Shown here: piece after piece, positions 1 through 11,699 of the stretch
Position numbering within the stretch: position 1 is the first letter of the stretch
Layout: every line of letters begins with the position of its first letter
DNA from: Zea mays
Lineage: Eukaryota > Streptophyta > Magnoliopsida > Poales > Poaceae
Assembly: GCF_902167145.1 (NCBI RefSeq)
Contig: NC_050097.1
Coordinates: 96,510,595 to 96,574,594 of the forward strand
Length of the DNA stretch: 64,000 nt
Direction of reading: 5' to 3'
Notes under the pieces: generated by a model
What the model saw: the letters and a program-made list of their open reading frames with translations, nothing else
Told to the model about the DNA's origin: nothing
Database searches by the model: none
Translations under genes and position numbers: made by a program

Positions 1-263
1 TTCGATTTTTTTTTAAAAAAACCCAGTCTATTTAAATAAATATGACTTACCGTAATTATTCTTTTGAAATTGGATAATTTATTGTTTATGATTTACTACA
101 GTTTTGGGAATATTTTAATATATATATATATTCATATATGTATAAAAATAAAAGAAAGAAAAGAAAAGAAAATAACAAAATAAGCTGAGCACAGCCGTGG
201 CCTTTGGCCTAGCGACCAGGCTCCACATGAGCGGGCTCTCTCTTTCTCACTCTAACAGGTGGG
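1..263. other. AT-rich flank without a recognisable gene
   Basis: This stretch is AT-rich, with short TA runs near 118-130 and an A/G-rich run near 150-176. It becomes mixed sequence up to the TG that opens the next LTR. I see no open frame of note and no structural signal. It is the target DNA or an older element fragment to the left of the long LTR. The five bases before that LTR are GTGGG, but the matching duplication cannot be checked because the LTR's right side is lost. Confidence 0.5.
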
Positions 264-3200
264 TGTGACACCCCAGTGTCACCTAGGGTTTCTCTTAAAA
301 AGCCACACCAAGAACCATTATTTTATGTGAACCAAAGTAAGCATGAGCATCAAAATAACTTAAGTGATAAAGAATTCACCAAGTATATGGTTAAAAGTGT
401 CATGATCAAAACAATTGAGTCCTTGAAAAGATAAGAATGTGCAACCCTAATTAAGAACTCTAAGTAGACCCCCATGAACAAAATTCAAGAAGATGTGAAA
501 AGAGGATGAAAAGTTTAAAATTGTGAGTTGAGCCAATTATATAAGTTAAAGTATATTTGCTAAGTAACAAGAAAGATTAAGAAGGCTTAGCCAAAATAAC
601 TCAAATAAATCCCCAAATCAGCCCTTGATCAATGAACCCTTAGAGAAATTCAGATTTCTGAATTTCTGAATTTCAGACCTCTTCTCAAGGATCATCTGTG
701 TTCTCTGTTTTTCCAAACTCAAAGCCAGAAGATCCAAATATCAAAGTCGTGCCAAATTACCTTGAACACATTCTGGGAAAGTTTGAACTCAAACCAAATC
801 CTTTTGACACGGTTTTGGCGCAGCTCAACCTCGGGACCAGGCATTCTGACACTGGCACCTTGGTGACGCTACAACTCCCTGTCCCTAGCCTAAAACCGCA
901 CGTCGTCCATACACAAAAGACAAAGCTTGGTCTGGTGAACAAATCCCTTGCAGTGATCTTGCCCAAATTCGCGAAGATTTGCTCCCAATCGGCGCTTGAA
1001 CAGGGGCAGAGGCAACGGGAACACGTGTTCGACCGCGGCTGACACCCCCGGTTCACGCCCGTTCGTGCACCGCGCCTTCCCAGTGCACGCCCGCGCGCAC
1101 TCGCCGGTCCACGACCGCCCGTGCACCGCGCCGTGCCTATAAAGCCTCCCCAGGCGCGCCCCACTTCGCCCCGCACTCACCCTCATCGGCCAGCCACCGT
1201 TCCTTAGCTCCGGCGAGCGAATTTCCGCCCGCCATTGCCGCCAGAGCTACGGCCGCCGTGGCCAGCCCACTCCAGCCGCCCTCCAGCCCAACCAGTGCTT
1301 CGGCTAGCTCCGCCAGTAGCCCGTGAAGCTCGCCAAGCCCTCGGACCCGACCGGACTTCACCGGAGGCCCGAGATCAACCTCACCGGACTTCGGTCTTCC
1401 GCCGCCGCGCGTGGACCGAGCTATCCAGTAAGTCTCCGCCCAATTCCTTTCGCTCATGTCTTCTCTGGCATCCCGTGGACCTCCCTGACCTATTTAATTG
1501 AACTACCTCGCCGTGACCAGGCCGGTCTCCTCGCCGCCGACGAGTATCCCCGCCTGCGCGCGTGGACCGACCAACTCCGGCCATCTCCGTCAACGTTCCG
1601 CACACCGTTGTGGTCCCCGCGACCTCCCCTTCATCCTCGACCACTTCACCGGAACAGTCTCGCCGCCGGTAAGCCCCTCCGCCCTTTTCTTCGCCGCGGC
1701 TACTGTTTGAGGTAGAAGAAGGACCTCGGGTTAGGTTTTGTAGAACCCGAGGGGTTTTCTGTAATGTCAGCGACTCATGTGAATAGTAACCTAAGGACTG
1801 ATTCGCGAAGGAAAACTTAGAAAAACCGCCAGGGACCCCAGTGCAAAGTGGTTTTCCTTTTAATCAATTCTGTTATTCTTTTAAATAACCAGAGAACTTA
1901 GAAAATCCATAACTTGATGAAATCTTAATGAAAAGCTGTCAAACCAATTTTGCTAGCTCTGGAATATTATGGTCTATCATTTAAAATTATTGAACCATAT
2001 GCTTTCTGTTCTAAATTTTAGAGTTTAAAATTAAAAACAGAAACCCCCTAAACCTTGTTTAATTAAGGAAAATTTGTTTTTCTTTTGTGCTGAGCTTAAG
2101 AAAATTTGTAGATGCTTATACCTTAATTAGACACTGTTTAAAAATAGTAGGAGCCCCAGCATTAGAGATTATGATGTAGTTATTCAATTAAAGCCATTTT
2201 GTCCACAACTTAAAGAAAATCAGAAAAGCATTAGAAAATGTTGAACAGTGATTAGTAATATTTTTCCTAGTTTACTTATGCAACCAAGAACCTAGGAAAA
2301 ATGCAGAGACCATTAATTAGGACCAGTTTCTAATTAAGATGCTTTAATTAGCCTTATAAAGACTGAAAATCAATTATTAAAATTGCAAAACCATAACCAA
2401 AGTGGTTAACAAAAATCCAGTGAACTTATAACCACCAGAGCCCCACTACAAAAATACAGAACACCCCAGCCTAACTTTTTAAGTAGGGAAAATAAATACA
2501 GAATGATAATAAGGCATTTTTCCAATAAATCATAAGCAACCCCTTTTAATGTGATAATGGGCAACCAAAAATTAGCTAAGTCTATGATGAGATAAACCAC
2601 CAGAGAAAAATGCAAACCCATGAAAAAGAAGTGAACCCATACCTTTTGCTAGTAATTTGTGAGAAAGGCCATTTGACTTAAATAATGCAAACCACCCCTT
2701 CCCTTAAGCAAAAAGAAACCAAACTCCAGAATGATTGCTCTTGCACAAAATACTAGCTAAGAAAAATAAGAACTCTGTTGTTTGATGTTTTTCAAACATA
2801 GTGGTAGTAGAAAGCACCCCTTTGGCTAGAAACCTTAAGAAAACCATAGGAAAAGAATTAAGAGGTATTAATGACTAGAAATTTGTATCAAGTCATGTTA
2901 TGACACCTAAAAGCCAGCAAAAATAAGTTTTAAAGAATTACCCACTGTTAAATAATAGTTGTAGTTCAAAGTACCCCTTCTGCCCTAAAATTTGGTAATT
3001 TTGTCCAGAGAAAACCATTCACTTTCTGAACCCCAAATTTTGAGACAGAGAATCATACACCAGTAGCAAGCCACTGTAATGTTTGCAGAATTTTTGGAAT
3101 TTTATAAAAGCAACTTGTAGTTCAAACCTACTCCAAAACATTAAAAAGAATAAAAGAAAAGAGAAGAAGGAATAAACCTCATCCCATTAAAACTAACCCA

Positions 3201-4498
3201 ATTTACTAAGTATACCACTAAAAGGGTTTTACATAAGTAAGGTTAACTTGTTTAAATTCAAAAGACCCTACATCTTTAAAAGTTGTAAATTCTAAAGCAC
3301 CTATTGTATCATGCATATATCTTACGCATTGCATTCATTAGATTGTAATCTTGCCGACGGAGAGTACGTGCTCATCCCCGAGCAAGGACCTGTCCAAGAG
3401 GAGGACCAGGAGCAGGCTTCAGAGGCTGCTATTGAGGATCTCCCCGCAGCCCCAGCAATTGAAGGCAAGCCCCGGTTTTATGCATAACCATGTTATTATA
3501 TGCTACTTTACTACACTTAATGCTTGTAGGACTGTAATGTGCACTTAAGTGTAGGAGTTGGTTGAAACCCTAGTTGCATGAACTCAGGATTCCTTTTTGA
3601 GATGAATACTAGTATGCTAGGTCGAGTAGCTGCTTGCTAATCAGGATCTCGGTAGAAGTCGAGTGATTTTTCTAGCACTCGCGCGAGGTCAGGAATTGAT
3701 TGTATTCATCTTGATAATGGGATATATGTTGGTCTATGGACTTGGATCCAGGGAGGATGCCTTGCCCATGAGACGGGAAAAAATGAATTAAGGATTAATG
3801 TGTGGATACCTGAGTCAAGCTTTTGAACGTACTAAGCACATGCCGGGAAAAATGGTAACCGGTAAACCTAGTACCTGAGTGAAGCCGGGCGCGGACTTTA
3901 TCCCTCATGCGACCTGAGACATGGTCTCCCATGCTAGCTATGGTGGGTACAAGTGCGGTCACTGCACGGCGGCAGCCGGGGTCAGTGGAGCATTGTATGC
4001 CAAGGCGGTGAGGCCTGGACGCGAACGGGGAATCGATGGGGACGGTTGTCATGTGTGGGGTCGGAGTGCCCTGACATGCCGTGTGTTTAGGTTTACCTTG
4101 CAAGGTTTAAAAACTCGATTCGAATCGTCTGCTTCTCGCAGCTAATGAGACTGCTTGATTCCTTGTACTGCATCGAGTAAGAAGTGAAATGTGGATTATA
4201 TGAGATAACTTGTTGATTGAACTAATTGATTGTTACCATGTATGCTTAGAAGGAGCAAATCTAGCTAAGATAATAATGGTAGAATTTGAAAAGCTAAAAG
4301 TTGATTTTAGAAACAGCTAGTGCTTTTGGCAAACCAAACCCCTCAGCCAAACAGCTGCATAGTCTAGAGGTAGAGGAGTAGACTCCTCACACCGGTTAAG
4401 TCTAGCTGAGTATTAGTATACTCAGCCTTGCTTGTGGCACCATTTTTGCAGGTACCATGCAGGATGTAGTTGATGGTGTGACTTGGCCTACCACCCTG
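264..4498 (+). mobile_element. Truncated long LTR, Tekay/Del-type Ty3/gypsy element
   Basis: The sequence opens with TGTGACACCCCAG, the usual TG-AC start of long Tekay/Del-type LTRs. It then runs over 4 kb with no retroelement protein. A GC-rich leader-like block (about 1020-1700) follows a TATAAAG at 1138, as in a promoter-bearing LTR. AT-rich sequence follows. The right end (about 4080-4460) has the same order of motifs as the end region of the LTR at 22250-27506, including a 'CTTCTCGCAG...GAGACT' block and a 'GAGTA..GTACTCAGCC..TTGCAGG' block. Both lie several hundred bases from an LTR end. No PBS follows, and the sequence switches abruptly at 4498 to the coding region of a Zeon-like element. 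I infer one LTR missing its last few hundred bases. It could instead include some internal sequence. Confidence 0.6.
1138..1144 (+). promoter_or_regulatory. Candidate LTR TATA box
   Basis: TATAAAG lies within CCTATAAAGCC, directly before a GC-rich leader-like stretch, about 870 bases into the LTR. This is a plausible Pol II promoter of the long LTR. No transcript evidence is available. Confidence 0.45.
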
Positions 4499-5767
4499 CC
4501 GATGTGTGAGGACTTTTATCTTCTTTCTCTTCGGTTCTGGCTCGCTAGGAGCAATTGTAGTTTCTTCTTTTGCAGAGGTTGTGTTTTTCCTCTTCTGCCT
4601 TCGAATGGGATAGCAATAGTCAGGGTAGACAAACCCGATTGCATCGAATACCCGATTCAGCCTCTTCTTCTTTCGGCCTCCGAAGGCTGCTGACATTGCA
4701 GTGTCTTCGGCCTTTGAGTAAGCCCCAAGCAGTTCATCACTTAAATTTTCAATACTTTTTAACCAGTCGTCATCTGGCTCGACAAATTTATCTCCAAATT
4801 TAAAAGTGTACTTCAACCTGATAAGTCCACCTTCGTCGGCCTCTTTTACGGTTTCTTGTGGCATTTCCCATTTCTCCGCAAGTGGCCATACCCTGAAGGC
4901 AATATGCTCTTGAACCAAGTCTCTTGTTCCGATGAAAGAGCAGACTGCGCCGAAGGCCCTCTGGCATTCTTCGGCAGTTTCATTCATTTCAACCTTCGGC
5001 CTCCGAAGGCCGAAGCTTTGCCAAATAGGGCGCATGATTATACCCTTGATATCTTCTCGTATTGTCAGATCATTCTTCACATAGAACCATTCTGTCATCC
5101 AGTCTCCGGGCCATCTCTTCCGAAAGGTTGGCACGGGGCAGCTTGACCCGGACCGAGAAACGAAACTGTAGCAGCCAAAATTGTTGTGATACTGTTCCTT
5201 ACCCCAAGGTTTTGTTTCATATGATAATTCATGTATATTGCAGAAGCTTTTTGCGTCAGGCTTCAGACCTTGGCTTCTCACGGCCCACACGAAGATATTC
5301 AGCTTTATAATTGCCTCGGGGGTAAGTTGATGGAGATAGATTTCGAATATTTTCAGCACCTCCACAACGAAGCTGCTCAAAGGAAATCGCAGTCCAGCTT
5401 TTAAAAAGCTTCGGTACACTACGACTTCATTCTCTTCAGGGTGGGGGCAAGTTTTCTCCCCTTCGTCAACCCTCACAATGGACAAATCCCGAAAATATCT
5501 TCCTTTCATGTTGATAAGATGATTCTCTCTGATGGTCGATTTACCATAAACTGAATGGCTTGGTCGCCATAGACGATCTTCGGAGTCTTCACCACCACTG
5601 TCCACATCATAGCTGTCACTGTCACCAGTATCCTCAGATAAACCTTCCAGAATCTCCTTGGTAATTTTCTCTGTGTTGGTCTTTGACATCGCTATAAGAA
5701 AACCCAAATTTTTCTCTTCGTCGAGGCTCAGCTTCGTCTCAGCAGCAGTCTTCTTATCTTCGGACAT
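4499..5767 (-). pseudogene. Antisense accessory gene of Zeon-like element, 5' fragment
   Basis: Reading on the minus strand, ATG at 5767 opens a frame close in sequence to the full gene at 14242-17466, sharing the acidic N-terminus and the region resembling the 'putative gypsy type transposon' domain (Pfam Transposase_28). A GTG twelve bases upstream is in frame, but plants would use the ATG. Identity to the full gene ends near 4499, after the basic cluster PKRKKIKVLTHR. Beyond that the frame reads accidentally into the neighbouring LTR. About the first 420 residues remain. The gene is truncated by the rearrangement at 4498, so a full product is impossible even though the remaining frame is open. 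What remains includes three basic clusters resembling nuclear localisation signals. Confidence 0.75.
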
Positions 5768-5909
5768 CTTCGGAGACACTAAAAAACTATTTTTAAAGTC
5801 GAAGCTTCAAAACTAAAAGCTTAGCAAATCGTAGTGCACAAGAGCTAAAAATTGAGTAAGCGAGAGCAGTCGGCCAGAAAGCGTGTCAAATGAGTTTGCG
5901 GTATGCCCG

Positions 5910-5917
5910 TATTTATA
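5910..5917 (-). promoter_or_regulatory. TATA box of the antisense gene, copy a
   Basis: On the minus strand this reads TATAAATA within GCGTATAAATACGG, about 145 bases before the ATG. The same box and surroundings recur in the other two copies (9787-9794 and 14092-14099), so it is a conserved part of the element. Confidence 0.6.
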
Positions 5918-6073
5918 CGCCAAAAGCGTTGAAAATTCAAAGACCCCGCTTGTCAGTGATTGTTGCTATTCTAGCAAAGGGAAGGTGTTTTTTCGGACCT
6001 TCGGCGAAAAGCCTTCGTTCGCGTCGCAATTTAAATTCGTTATTTTAAACAAATTAATATTGCGAGGGGCTAC

Positions 6074-6724
6074 TGTTGGGGACCTTCGGCATCCGAAGGT
6101 CCTCAAAAACAGGATTTAACAGTATTTCTGGAAGTATAATGTGTGAGCAGGTACCTTCGAACTCAAGTCGTCATCACGCCAGGGGAAGACCAGGATAATA
6201 CGAAGGTCTTGATACAACGCCGAAGGTGTCAGCAGGAAAGCTTCGGCGTGGTTGCAGAAAATGAAACCGACTTAAAGATGAAAAGGCTATTCAGACCTCG
6301 ATAGAATACCATAGAATTATTATCAAATGTAAAGGGCATGAATGTAATTTTGTATGGGCTGCGTCCCGTGCCTATAAATAGGTGAACAGTACCCCCATAC
6401 TGTTCACGCTGACTTGGCATTCGCTTTTTGCGTCACGCCTGTACTGTCATTTCCTTCCGATTAAAGGTACACTTGTAATTCAACAATGTTTTTGTTTATG
6501 CCCGATAACGACATATGATTGTTCATGTTGTTTTTTATATTCTTTATATTTCATCCTTCGTCATTGTTTAATGAATATATGAATGTATGTCCTTCATAAC
6601 CTTCGTCCGCAAGTCATTACATCCTAAGGGAAATAATGCTTCGAAGGACGAAGGACTTTAACGATTAACATTTTCTATGTTGCCTTGTTCTTAACTCATA
6701 GCACTTGAGAACAAGTCCCCAACA
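6074..6724 (+). repeat. 3' LTR of Zeon-like copy a (651 bp)
   Basis: The LTR starts TGTTGGGGACC and ends AGTCCCCAACA, giving 8-base inverted termini. It carries TATAAATA at 6373-6380. It is homologous to the three 641-bp LTRs at 9951, 13295 and 20035 but more diverged, with small indels. The purine-rich tract GCGAGGGGCTAC directly precedes it, marking it as a 3' LTR. Confidence 0.85.
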
Positions 6725-9644
6725 ACTTTTTTGAATAATTTCTCCGGCCATTTCTCGGCCGCCATTATCCCAGATATCGGTGAAAAATTTTCCACCGATC
6801 ATGCTAGCTTCGGCCGAAGGATCTCTTGCATCTTCAAAGGACAAAGCAGCTTCGGATTGTGCTAAAATTTTTACATGTCCACAGCCCTTCTTCTCTAAAA
6901 TGGTGGCAATTCCTCTGGCACCAGAGAAAGCACATATATCTCCACGGCTATTTAAAATTTCTTCGAAGGCCTCAGCTTCGTGGTTGATCCATTCGATGGG
7001 ATCTTCGGGATTGCCTCTCGTAAAGTTTTCTTCGCTTGAGAAGGCGCCGACCCTGGCGAAGCTAGCTTTTAACTTCTTAACACACTCTATAGATTTGTTA
7101 TAGCATCTTTTCTTGGACGAACGAAGCTCTTCAACAGTTACTTCTAAGTGATCTGCCCATTGGTCGCTGAGTTCTCGCCTTATTTCTTCAAGTATGCGTT
7201 CTTCCTTGGCTCTGGCCAGTTGTTTCCGAAGATCTTCAATTTCGCGCTTCTGAGCTTCAGCTTGACCCTTAAAAGAAGCTTCGTCTTCTTTTATTTTATT
7301 TATCAATGAGTGTAATATTTTATCTTTTTCGAGGCCTTCGTTCCTCAGTTCAATTACTTCGGAACGAAGGTTGCTCAGGGCTATAGCACATCCTTCGTCT
7401 TCAGCATCTTTCTGTGCCCTGAGGGCATTGCTAAGCATCAGACCCTGCAAAGCGAAATATGTGTGTATCAATAAATTTACACAAACAAAAAACTTTGGTC
7501 TCAACAAAAAACACAAGGATCCTATTTGTCGCACCTTTAAGATATTATAGGCCAGGCTGTCGGCCAGATCGTTCTTCGACAGCACCGAGAGCCCGTCTTC
7601 TAAAGTTGGGAATCCGAAGCTCTTGCTCATCTCCCGGCAGACAGAAATCTCCTTGCTGTCAGGGAGACAATACAAAAAGTCTTCTTCTCCACTACCATTG
7701 AATATTAGCGCCCCCTTTGGATACTTCAGTTTTTGGGCATAGCGCTGGGCCTCTTGCTCTTCTTTTTCTGATAGTTTTTTCCCCGAAGCATGACGAACAA
7801 TATAATCACGAATTTTGGAGGATGCTTCGGGGGCAACGACACCGATTTCTTCAACAAAAGTTGGCTTTGTTATTTTTTCTTCCTCAGTTTCCAAGGATTT
7901 TATCTTTACGGGCTCTGAGGCCCCAGCTTCGGCTTTAGTTTCTTGCTCTGGAGCTTTTGTATCAGAAATTTCAGTTGTTGTTTCAGGAGTGGCAGCAGCC
8001 TTCTTCGGAGGTGTGCTTGAAGATTTGATTGTTTCCAGTACATCTAGCACATTAGCAATTCTCTTTCTTTTCGGAGTCACTGCTGGCACTTTTTGATTTT
8101 TTACTGTCTCAACATTTGCTGCAGGACTCACAACTTCTGATGCTTTTTCTTCAGATGGTTTTTTCACTTCTTCCATTTTTTCTGTGGATGGCGCTTCGGC
8201 CATTTTTTCGGTTTCTGGTAGCAAAATCTTCGGTTCTTCCAATTCTATCCTTTTTGGCTTCGGCCATTTCTGCAACTACTGGCAGCAAGGTTGGTTTGGT
8301 TGGCCTTTTAGCCTCGGTGGCCGAAGAAGTTTTCCCGGTAAACTCAGGCACCGAAGCTGGTTCAATATAGCGCGGCCGATGTGTGAGGACCTTTATCTTC
8401 TTTCTTTTCGGTTCTGGCTCGCTAGGAGCAGTTTCAGCTTCTTTTTTTGCAGAGGTTGTGTTTTTTCTCTTCTGCCTTCGAATGGGATAGCAATAGTCAG
8501 GGTAGACAAACCCAATTGCATCAAATACCCGATTCAACCTCTTCTTTTTTCGGCCTCCGAAGGCTGCTGACATCGCAGTATCTTCGGCCTTCGAATAAGC
8601 CCCAAGCAACTCATCACTTAAATTTTCAATGCTTTTTAACCAGTCATCATCTGGCTCAACGAATTTATCTCCGAACTTGAAGGTGTACTTCAGTCTGACA
8701 AGTCCACCTTCGTCGGCCTCTTTTATGATTTCTTGCGGCGTTTCCCATTTCTCCGCGAGCGGCCATACCCGGAAGGCAATATGCTCTTGTACTAAATCTC
8801 TCGTTCCAATAAAAGAACAGATAACGTCGAAGGCCCTCTGGCATTCTTCGGCAGCTTCATTCATTTCAACCTTCGGCCTCCGAAGGCCGAAGCTTTGCCA
8901 AATAGGGCGCATAATTATACCTTTGATATCTTCTCGTACTGACAGGTCATTCTTCACATAAAACCATTCCGTCATCCAGTCGCCGGGCCATCTTTTCCGA
9001 AAGGTTGGCACGGGACAGCTTGACCCGGAGCGAGAAACGAAACTGTAGCAGCCAAAATTATTATGATACTGTTCCTTACCCAAAGGTTTTGTTTCGTATG
9101 ATAATTCGTGTATATTGCAGAAGCTTTTTGCATCAGGCTTCAGACCTTGGCTTCTCACGGCCCACACGAAGATATTCAGTCTTATAATTGCCTCGGGGGT
9201 AAGTTGGTGAAGATAGACTTCGAAGATTTTCAACACCTCCACGACGAAGTTGCTCAAGGGAAATCGTAGCCCAGCTTTCAAAAAGCTTCGGTACACTACG
9301 ACTTCATTCTCTTCAGGGTGTGGACAAGTCTTCTCCCCTTCGTCGGCCCTCACAATGGACAAATCCCGGAAATACCTCCCTCTCATGTTGACAAGATGAT
9401 TCTCTTTGATAGTTGATTTACCATAAACTGAGTGGCTTGGTCGCCAGGGACGATCTTCGGAGTCTTCACCACCGCTGTCCACATCATAACTGTCGCTGTC
9501 ACCAGTATCCTCAGACAAACCTTCTAGAATCTCCTTGGTGATTTTTTCCGTGTTGGTCTTCGACATCGCTATAAGAAACCCCAAGTTTTTCTCTTCGTCA
9601 AGACTCAGCTTCGTCTCAGCAGCAGCCTTCTAATCTCCAGACAT
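6725..9644 (-). pseudogene. Antisense accessory gene of Zeon-like element, disrupted copy
   Basis: This minus-strand copy runs from ATG at 9644 to the insertion junction at 6725 and lacks the 3' end. Codon 5 is a stop (TAG at 9630-9632, where the intact copy has AAG), so the normal start gives a four-residue peptide. A two-base deletion near 8255-8265, in a repeated GCCGAAGCGCC-type stretch, shifts the frame. The 90-base intron of the intact copy is kept at 7445-7534 with the same borders. Between the defects the frames are open and very similar to the gene at 14242-17466. The copy is dead at protein level but informative on exon-intron structure. Confidence 0.8.
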
Positions 9645-9786
9645 CTTCGGAAACACTAAAAACTGTTTTCAAAGCCGAAGCTTCAAAACTAAAAGCTCAG
9701 AAATTCTTAAGTACACAAAAGCTAAAAATCGAGTGAGCGAGAGCAGATGACAAGAAAGCGTGCCAAATGAGTTTGCGGTATGACCG

Positions 9787-9794
9787 TATTTATA
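9787..9794 (-). promoter_or_regulatory. TATA box of the antisense gene, copy b
   Basis: The minus strand reads TATAAATA in the same context as the two other copies, about 145 bases before the ATG at 9644. Confidence 0.6.
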
Positions 9795-9950
9795 CGCCCA
9801 GTGCGTTAAAAATTGAAAGACCCCGCTTGTCAGTGAATGTTGCTATTCTAGCAAAGGGAAGGTGTTTTTTTGGACCTTCGGCATAAAGCCTTCGTCCATA
9901 TCGCGATCTAAATTTATTGTTTTAAACAAATTAATATTGCGAGGGGCTAC

Positions 9951-10591
9951 TGTTGGGGGCCTTCGGCTTACGAAGGTCCTCAAAAACAGGATTTAACAGT
10001 ATTTCTGGAGTTTAATGTGTGAACAGGTATCTTCGGACTCAAGTCGGTATCACAGCAGACCAGAATAATACGAAGGTTGATACAGCGCCGAAGGTGTGAG
10101 CAGGAAAGCTTCGGCATGATAGCAACAAAATGAAACCGACTTAAAGATGAAAAGGCTATTCAGACCTCGATAGATTACAATAGAATTATTATCAAATGTA
10201 AAGGGCATGAATGTAATTTTGCATAGGCTGTAACCTGTGCCTATAAATAGGTGAACAGTATCCCCGTACTAGGGGGCTGATCTGGCATTCGCTTTTGCGT
10301 CACGCTTGTACTTTCATCTCCTTCAAGTTGAAGGTACATTTGTAATCCAACGTTATTTCTGTTTATACATGACAGTAATATATAATTGTTTATGTTGTCC
10401 TTTATATTCCTTACAATTCATCCTTCGTCATTGTATAATGTATTTATGAAGGTACGCCCTTCATAACCTTCGTCCGAAAACCATTATATCCTAAGGGGGA
10501 TAATGCTTCGAAGGACGAAGGACTTTACCGATTAACATTTTCTATGTTGCTTTGTTCTTGACTCATAGCATTTGAGAACAAGTCCCCAACA
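9951..10591 (+). repeat. 3' LTR of Zeon-like copy b (641 bp)
   Basis: The LTR runs from TGTTGGGGGCC to AGTCCCCAACA and has the same length as both LTRs of the complete element. It carries TATAAATA at 10242-10249. It is preceded by GCGAGGGGCTAC and followed directly by integrase coding sequence of a CRM2-like element. Confidence 0.9.
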
Positions 10592-11699
10592 CTGGTCATT
10601 TCTTTTGGCCCAAGATGAGAAGAGATGTGGCGAGATTGGTTGCTCGTTGCACGACATGTCAAAAGGCGAAGTCACGGTTAAATCCACACGGTTTGTATTT
10701 GCCTCTACCCGTTCCCAGGCTCCTTGGGAAGATATTTCTATGGATTTTGTGCTGGGATTGCCTAGGACTAGGAAGGGACGTGATAGTGTGTTTGTGGTTG
10801 TTGATAGATTTTCTAAGATGGCACATTTCATACCATGTCATAAAACTGACGATGCTACTCATATTGCTGATTTGTTCTTTCGTGAAATTGTTTGCTTGCA
10901 TGGTGTGCCCAACACAATCGTTTCTGATCGTGATGCTAAATTTCTTAGTCATTTTTGGAGGAATTTGTGGGCAAAATTGGGGACTAAGCTTTTATTTTCT
11001 ACTACATGTCATCCCCAAACTGATGGTCAAACTGAAGTTGTGAATAGAACTTCGTCTACTATGTTAAGGGCTGTTCTAAAGAAGAATATTAAGATGTGGG
11101 AGGATTGTTTGCATCATGTTGAATTTGCTTATAATCGATCATTGCATTCTACTACAAAGATGTGCCCATTTCAGATTGTATATGGTTTGTTGCCTCGTGC
11201 TCCTATTGATTTAATGCCTTTGCCATCTTCTAAAAAACTAAATTTTGATGCTACTAGGCGTGCTGAATTGATGTTAAAATTGCATGAAACTACTAAAGAA
11301 AACATAGAGCATATGAATGCTAGATATAAGTTTGCTAGTGATAAAGGTAGAAAGGAATTAAATTTTGAACCGGGAGATTTAGTTCGGTTGCATTTGAGAA
11401 AGGAAAGGTTTCCTAAATTGCGAAAATCTAAATTGTTGCCTCGAGCCGATGGACCGTTTAAAGTGCTAGAGAAAATTAACGACAATGCATATAGGTTAGA
11501 TCTGCCTACAGACTTTGGGGTTAGCCCCACATTTAACATTGTAGATTTAAAGCCCTACTTGGGAGAGGAAGTTGAGCTTGAGTCGAGGACGACTCAAATG
11601 CAAGAAGGGGAGAATGATGCAGACATCCATACTATTGATACGTCTATGCCAATACAAGTATCAATTTCTGGTCCCATTACTCGCACTCGTGCTCGTTAA
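10592..11699 (+). pseudogene. CRM2-like Pol fragment: integrase C-terminal part, frameshifted
   Basis: The frame opens in the integrase zinc finger ([11 protein letters not shown]..., CTTCQKAKS) and continues through the catalytic core, with [22 protein letters not shown] and DGQTEVVNR supplying the D, D and E positions. It then continues to the [14 protein letters not shown] module. A one-base deletion near 10718 shifts the frame between the zinc finger and the core. A CAA-to-TAA change ends the frame at 11699, just after the CR-type motif region that should continue as RARQFN. Compared with the intact Pol at 56037-60890 this copy cannot give an active integrase. Confidence 0.8.

Larger units (their letters stand above)
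4499..6724 (+). mobile_element. Zeon-like element, copy a (3' part only)
   Basis: This is the 3' portion of a Zeon/cinful-like LTR element in plus orientation. It holds part of the antisense gene (minus strand, 4499-5767), that gene's TATA promoter (5910-5917), a purine-rich tract GCGAGGGGCTAC just before 6074, and a 3' LTR (6074-6724). PBS, gag and 5' LTR are absent because the sequence breaks at 4498. Immediately right of the LTR is the antisense gene of another copy. The LTR therefore ends exactly where copy a was inserted into copy b; the duplicated target would be ACTTT (6725-6729), with its partner lost. Confidence 0.75.
6725..10591 (+). mobile_element. Zeon-like element, copy b (3' part only)
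   Basis: This is the 3' part of a second Zeon-like element in plus orientation: antisense gene (minus, 6725-9644), TATA promoter (9787-9794), purine tract GCGAGGGGCTAC and 3' LTR (9951-10591). Its left part would lie beyond copy a, which is inserted in its antisense gene, and has been lost. Its right LTR end abuts the integrase coding region of a CRM2-like element, so copy b was inserted there; the target duplication would be CTGGT (10592-10596). The LTR is nearly identical to those of the complete element at 13295-20675. Confidence 0.75.

Noticed and set aside
698..1042. 114-codon frame in the first LTR
   Set aside because: It is isolated in LTR sequence, upstream of the TATA candidate, with no family resemblance and no support from other copies.
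4364..4498. C-terminal tail of the 471-codon frame at the left copy of the antisense gene
   Set aside because: Homology to the intact gene stops at 4499. The rest is the neighbouring LTR read backwards.
6074..10591. LTRs at 6074 and 9951 as the two LTRs of one element
   Set aside because: Both are preceded by the purine tract, neither is followed by a PBS, and the first is longer and more diverged. The right neighbour of the first is mid-gene sequence, so nested insertion of copy a into copy b fits better.
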